Of a DNA stretch of 7,232 nt, positions 5,454 through 7,232 are shown piece after piece. The position numbers and the translations under genes were made by a program. Location: positions 1 through 7,232 of the forward strand of contig CAYJMQ010000065.1 in NCBI GenBank assembly GCA_964371555.1, in the 5' to 3' direction. Under the pieces are notes generated by a model. That model worked only from the letters and a program-made list of their open reading frames with translations, had not been told where the DNA came from and ran no database searches. This DNA is from CAYJMQ01 sp964371555 (lineage in GTDB: Bacteria > Bdellovibrionota > JACOXK01 > 2-02-FULL-40-11). Every line of letters begins with the position of its first letter. Position 1 is the stretch's first letter.

Positions 5454-7232
5454 GTCATATCATCGCGATTGTAGGAATGCCAAAAAGCGGAAAATCGACG
5501 CTTGGATTGAATCTGGCATCGGGTTTTGAGCGGGCCGCTTTTTTGGACGCCCCCGCTTTTTCCCTTTCAACTATCGAGCATCTGAAAAACAGCCATGAAA
5601 AGATTGTGGTCGACTGCGGTTCGGAATGGGAGGGGGATGTCAGAGAGGTCTTGGAGAACGCGCACCTCGTACTCGTGACAACAGAAGCTCAGCCAAAGCA
5701 ACTTTCCGATACCCGACAGCTGCTTGATAAACTGTATACGTTTCTCCCCCGGGACCTCGTTTACGCTATTTTGAATCATTATCAAACGAAATCACCCCCC
5801 GATCCCATGGCCATCAAAAGACAACTCGGCTGTAATATCCTGGGCGCTCTTGTTGAAGATCCGTCAATCCCTTTTACGGCCGCCCCATTCGTCGTAACCG
5901 AGCCCAAAAGCGTGCCATCCCAATACATTTTCCAGCTCAAAAAAATTATCGAAACGAAAAAGATTCTGGAAAAAGGGGAATCTATTCAGGTGAGAAGGGG
6001 GGAGGCGCGGTTAAAAGAAACACAGGAACCAGTCCCCTTGAAACCGCAGCTTTACCGTCGCTTTGCAAAAGAAGAGTTGGATCCGAGAACTCAAAGAAAA
6101 ATCACCGTTATGAAACAGCTCTCTTCAGAGCTGAATCTGAAGAAGTTCGACACCGAAACAGGAAACGATCCCAAAAAAATTGCGCTTCTCAGACAAAAAA
6201 CGCGCCAGGCGGTTGAGGCAATTATGGAGAGAGAGAAAATCGATGCCGGAGATAAGCCGGAGAGAGAACAATTTATCAAAGAGATTTTGGATGAAGCGCT
6301 TGGCTTGGGCCCCCTTGAACAACTTTTGGCAGATTCAACGATCACAGAAATCATGGTCAATCGAAAGGACCAGATTTACGTTGAAAAAGAGGGGAAGATT
6401 TTTCAAATCCCGATGACATTCACCAGTGATCAACAGCTATTGGGAATCATTGAACGGATTGTGGCGCCGCTTGGCCGGCGAATTGATGAAAAAACCCCTT
6501 ATGTCGATGCAAGGCTCCCGGATGGTTCACGGGTCCATGCAATCATTCCGCCGCTCGCTCTTCAGGGACCTGTGATCACAATTCGAAAATTCCCGGAGCG
6601 GAATTATACGGTCGACGATCTCACCCGCTTTGGTTCGCTGACAGAGGAGATCGCTGATTTCATGCGAGCCGCCATTGAGGCTCGTCTCAACTGTGTCATA
6701 TCGGGGGGAACCGGTTCCGGTAAAACAACTCTTCTCAATATCTTTTCTTCTTTCATACCCCCTCAGGAGAGAATCATTACCGTCGAAGACTCAGCTGAAC
6801 TTCGTCTAACCCAACCGCATGTCATTCGATTGGAAAGCCGCCCACCGAATATTGAGGGGACGGGCGCGGTTACCATCCGTGATCTTGTCCGCAATACCTT
6901 GAGAATGAGACCCGACCGGATTGTTGTCGGTGAATGCCGTGACGGGGCCGCGCTCGATATGCTTCAGGCAATGAATACAGGACACGACGGTTCTCTCACC
7001 ACCATCCACGCCAACAGTCCGAGGGACTGCCTCTCTCGTCTTGAAACCCTTGTCATGATGGCTGGAATGGATCTCCCCTCCCGGGCTATTCGTGAACAGG
7101 TCGCTTCAGCCATCGATTTTATCGTTCAGGTGGCGCGGTTTTCAGACGGCTCCCGAAAAATTATAAATATTACCGAAATCACAGGAATGGAAAAAGATGT
7201 CATTACGACAGGTGAGATTGTCCGCTTCAAAC
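5450..7232 (+). CDS. cpaF: TadZ/CpaE-like P-loop domain fused to CpaF/TadA secretion ATPase (3' partial)
   Basis: The frame opens at an ATGA overlap with the secretin stop, with GAGGA (5432-5436) upstream, and stays open for 594 codons to the window edge. Residues 1-170 resemble a reduced MinD/TadZ domain: Walker A GMPKSGKST (9-17), VVDCG (53-57), VLVTTEAQPKQLSDTRQLL (74-92), a YAILN strand (105-109) and a typical GALVEDP-like end (132-138). A charged linker (about 171-275) leads to CpaF: GLGPLEQLL (285-293), DARLPDGSR (353-361), ITIRKF (376-381), Walker A GGTGSGKTT (419-427), Asp box ITVEDSAEL (443-451), Walker B RIVVGE (490-495) and His box TGHDGSLTTIHAN (510-522). All catalytic motifs are intact. 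CpaF hexamers power Flp assembly at the inner membrane, and TadZ-type proteins help place the machine. About 50-70 C-terminal residues are probably missing at the edge. No good internal ribosome site suggests a separate cpaF start. Confidence 0.92.
   Translation, partial: MSHIIAIVGMPKSGKSTLGLNLASGFERAAFLDAPAFSLSTIEHLKNSHEKIVVDCGSEWEGDVREVLENAHLVLVTTEAQPKQLSDTRQLLDKLYTFLPRDLVYAILNHYQTKSPPDPMAIKRQLGCNILGALVEDPSIPFTAAPFVVTEPKSVPSQYIFQLKKIIETKKILEKGESIQVRRGEARLKETQEPVPLKPQLYRRFAKEELDPRTQRKITVMKQLSSELNLKKFDTETGNDPKKIALLRQKTRQAVEAIMEREKIDAGDKPEREQFIKEILDEALGLGPLEQLLADSTITEIMVNRKDQIYVEKEGKIFQIPMTFTSDQQLLGIIERIVAPLGRRIDEKTPYVDARLPDGSRVHAIIPPLALQGPVITIRKFPERNYTVDDLTRFGSLTEEIADFMRAAIEARLNCVISGGTGSGKTTLLNIFSSFIPPQERIITVEDSAELRLTQPHVIRLESRPPNIEGTGAVTIRDLVRNTLRMRPDRIVVGECRDGAALDMLQAMNTGHDGSLTTIHANSPRDCLSRLETLVMMAGMDLPSRAIREQVASAIDFIVQVARFSDGSRKIINITEITGMEKDVITTGEIVRFK

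Noticed and set aside
6707..6718. GGAACCGGTTCC perfect palindrome in the ATPase gene
   Set aside because: It falls in the Walker A codons (Gly-Thr-Gly-Ser), which are fixed by protein function; no sign of a binding site.

Overview
The window is a run of co-directional + strand genes for a tight adherence (Tad/Flp) type IVc pilus. The secretin shows a Gram-negative-type, two-membrane bacterium. The secretin style (a BON-like N-terminal half and a 'FAFNW' start to the secretin core), the FHA-TPR protein beside the locus and the compact TadZ-CpaF fusion suggest a deltaproteobacterial-type lineage (Bdellovibrionota, Myxococcota or relatives). That placement is inference from gene style only.

Layout. 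Positions 2-1567 hold the end of a gene for an FHA domain, one membrane helix and a set of TPR-like repeats; its true start is probably upstream of the window. Positions 1568-1800 are intergenic, with a stem-loop after the FHA gene, a good extended -10 promoter and a strong ribosome binding site. From 1801 on there is one tightly packed operon: flp pilin (1801-1974), a second small prepilin with a GTG start (1986-2162), a TadE-like pseudopilin (2166-2615), TadE (2608-3015), CpaB/RcpC (3012-3857), CpaC/RcpA secretin (3867-5453), and a long reading frame (5450 to the window end) that joins a minimal TadZ/CpaE-like P-loop domain to the CpaF/TadA secretion ATPase. Neighbours overlap or lie within 11 bases, so translational coupling is likely.

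How they work together. Four successive gene products carry the class III prepilin motif G|QxxxE[Y/F], so all four are expected substrates of one prepilin peptidase (TadV/CpaA), which is not in the window. CpaC forms the outer-membrane channel, CpaB is its periplasmic partner, and the fused ATPase would power pilin assembly from the cytoplasm while its N-terminal domain may place the machine at a cell site. The FHA-TPR protein could link phospho-threonine signalling in the cytoplasm to the envelope. Platform proteins TadB/TadC are also absent and probably lie downstream.

Most notable points: (1) a 68-bp, nearly perfect palindrome (about 23 paired bases) lies in frame inside the tadE leader-peptide region, as if a small palindromic repeat had entered the one part of the protein that is cut off; (2) the TadZ-CpaF fusion with a heavily reduced TadZ part; (3) four prepilin genes in a row, one of them short and GTG-started and easily missed by annotation.
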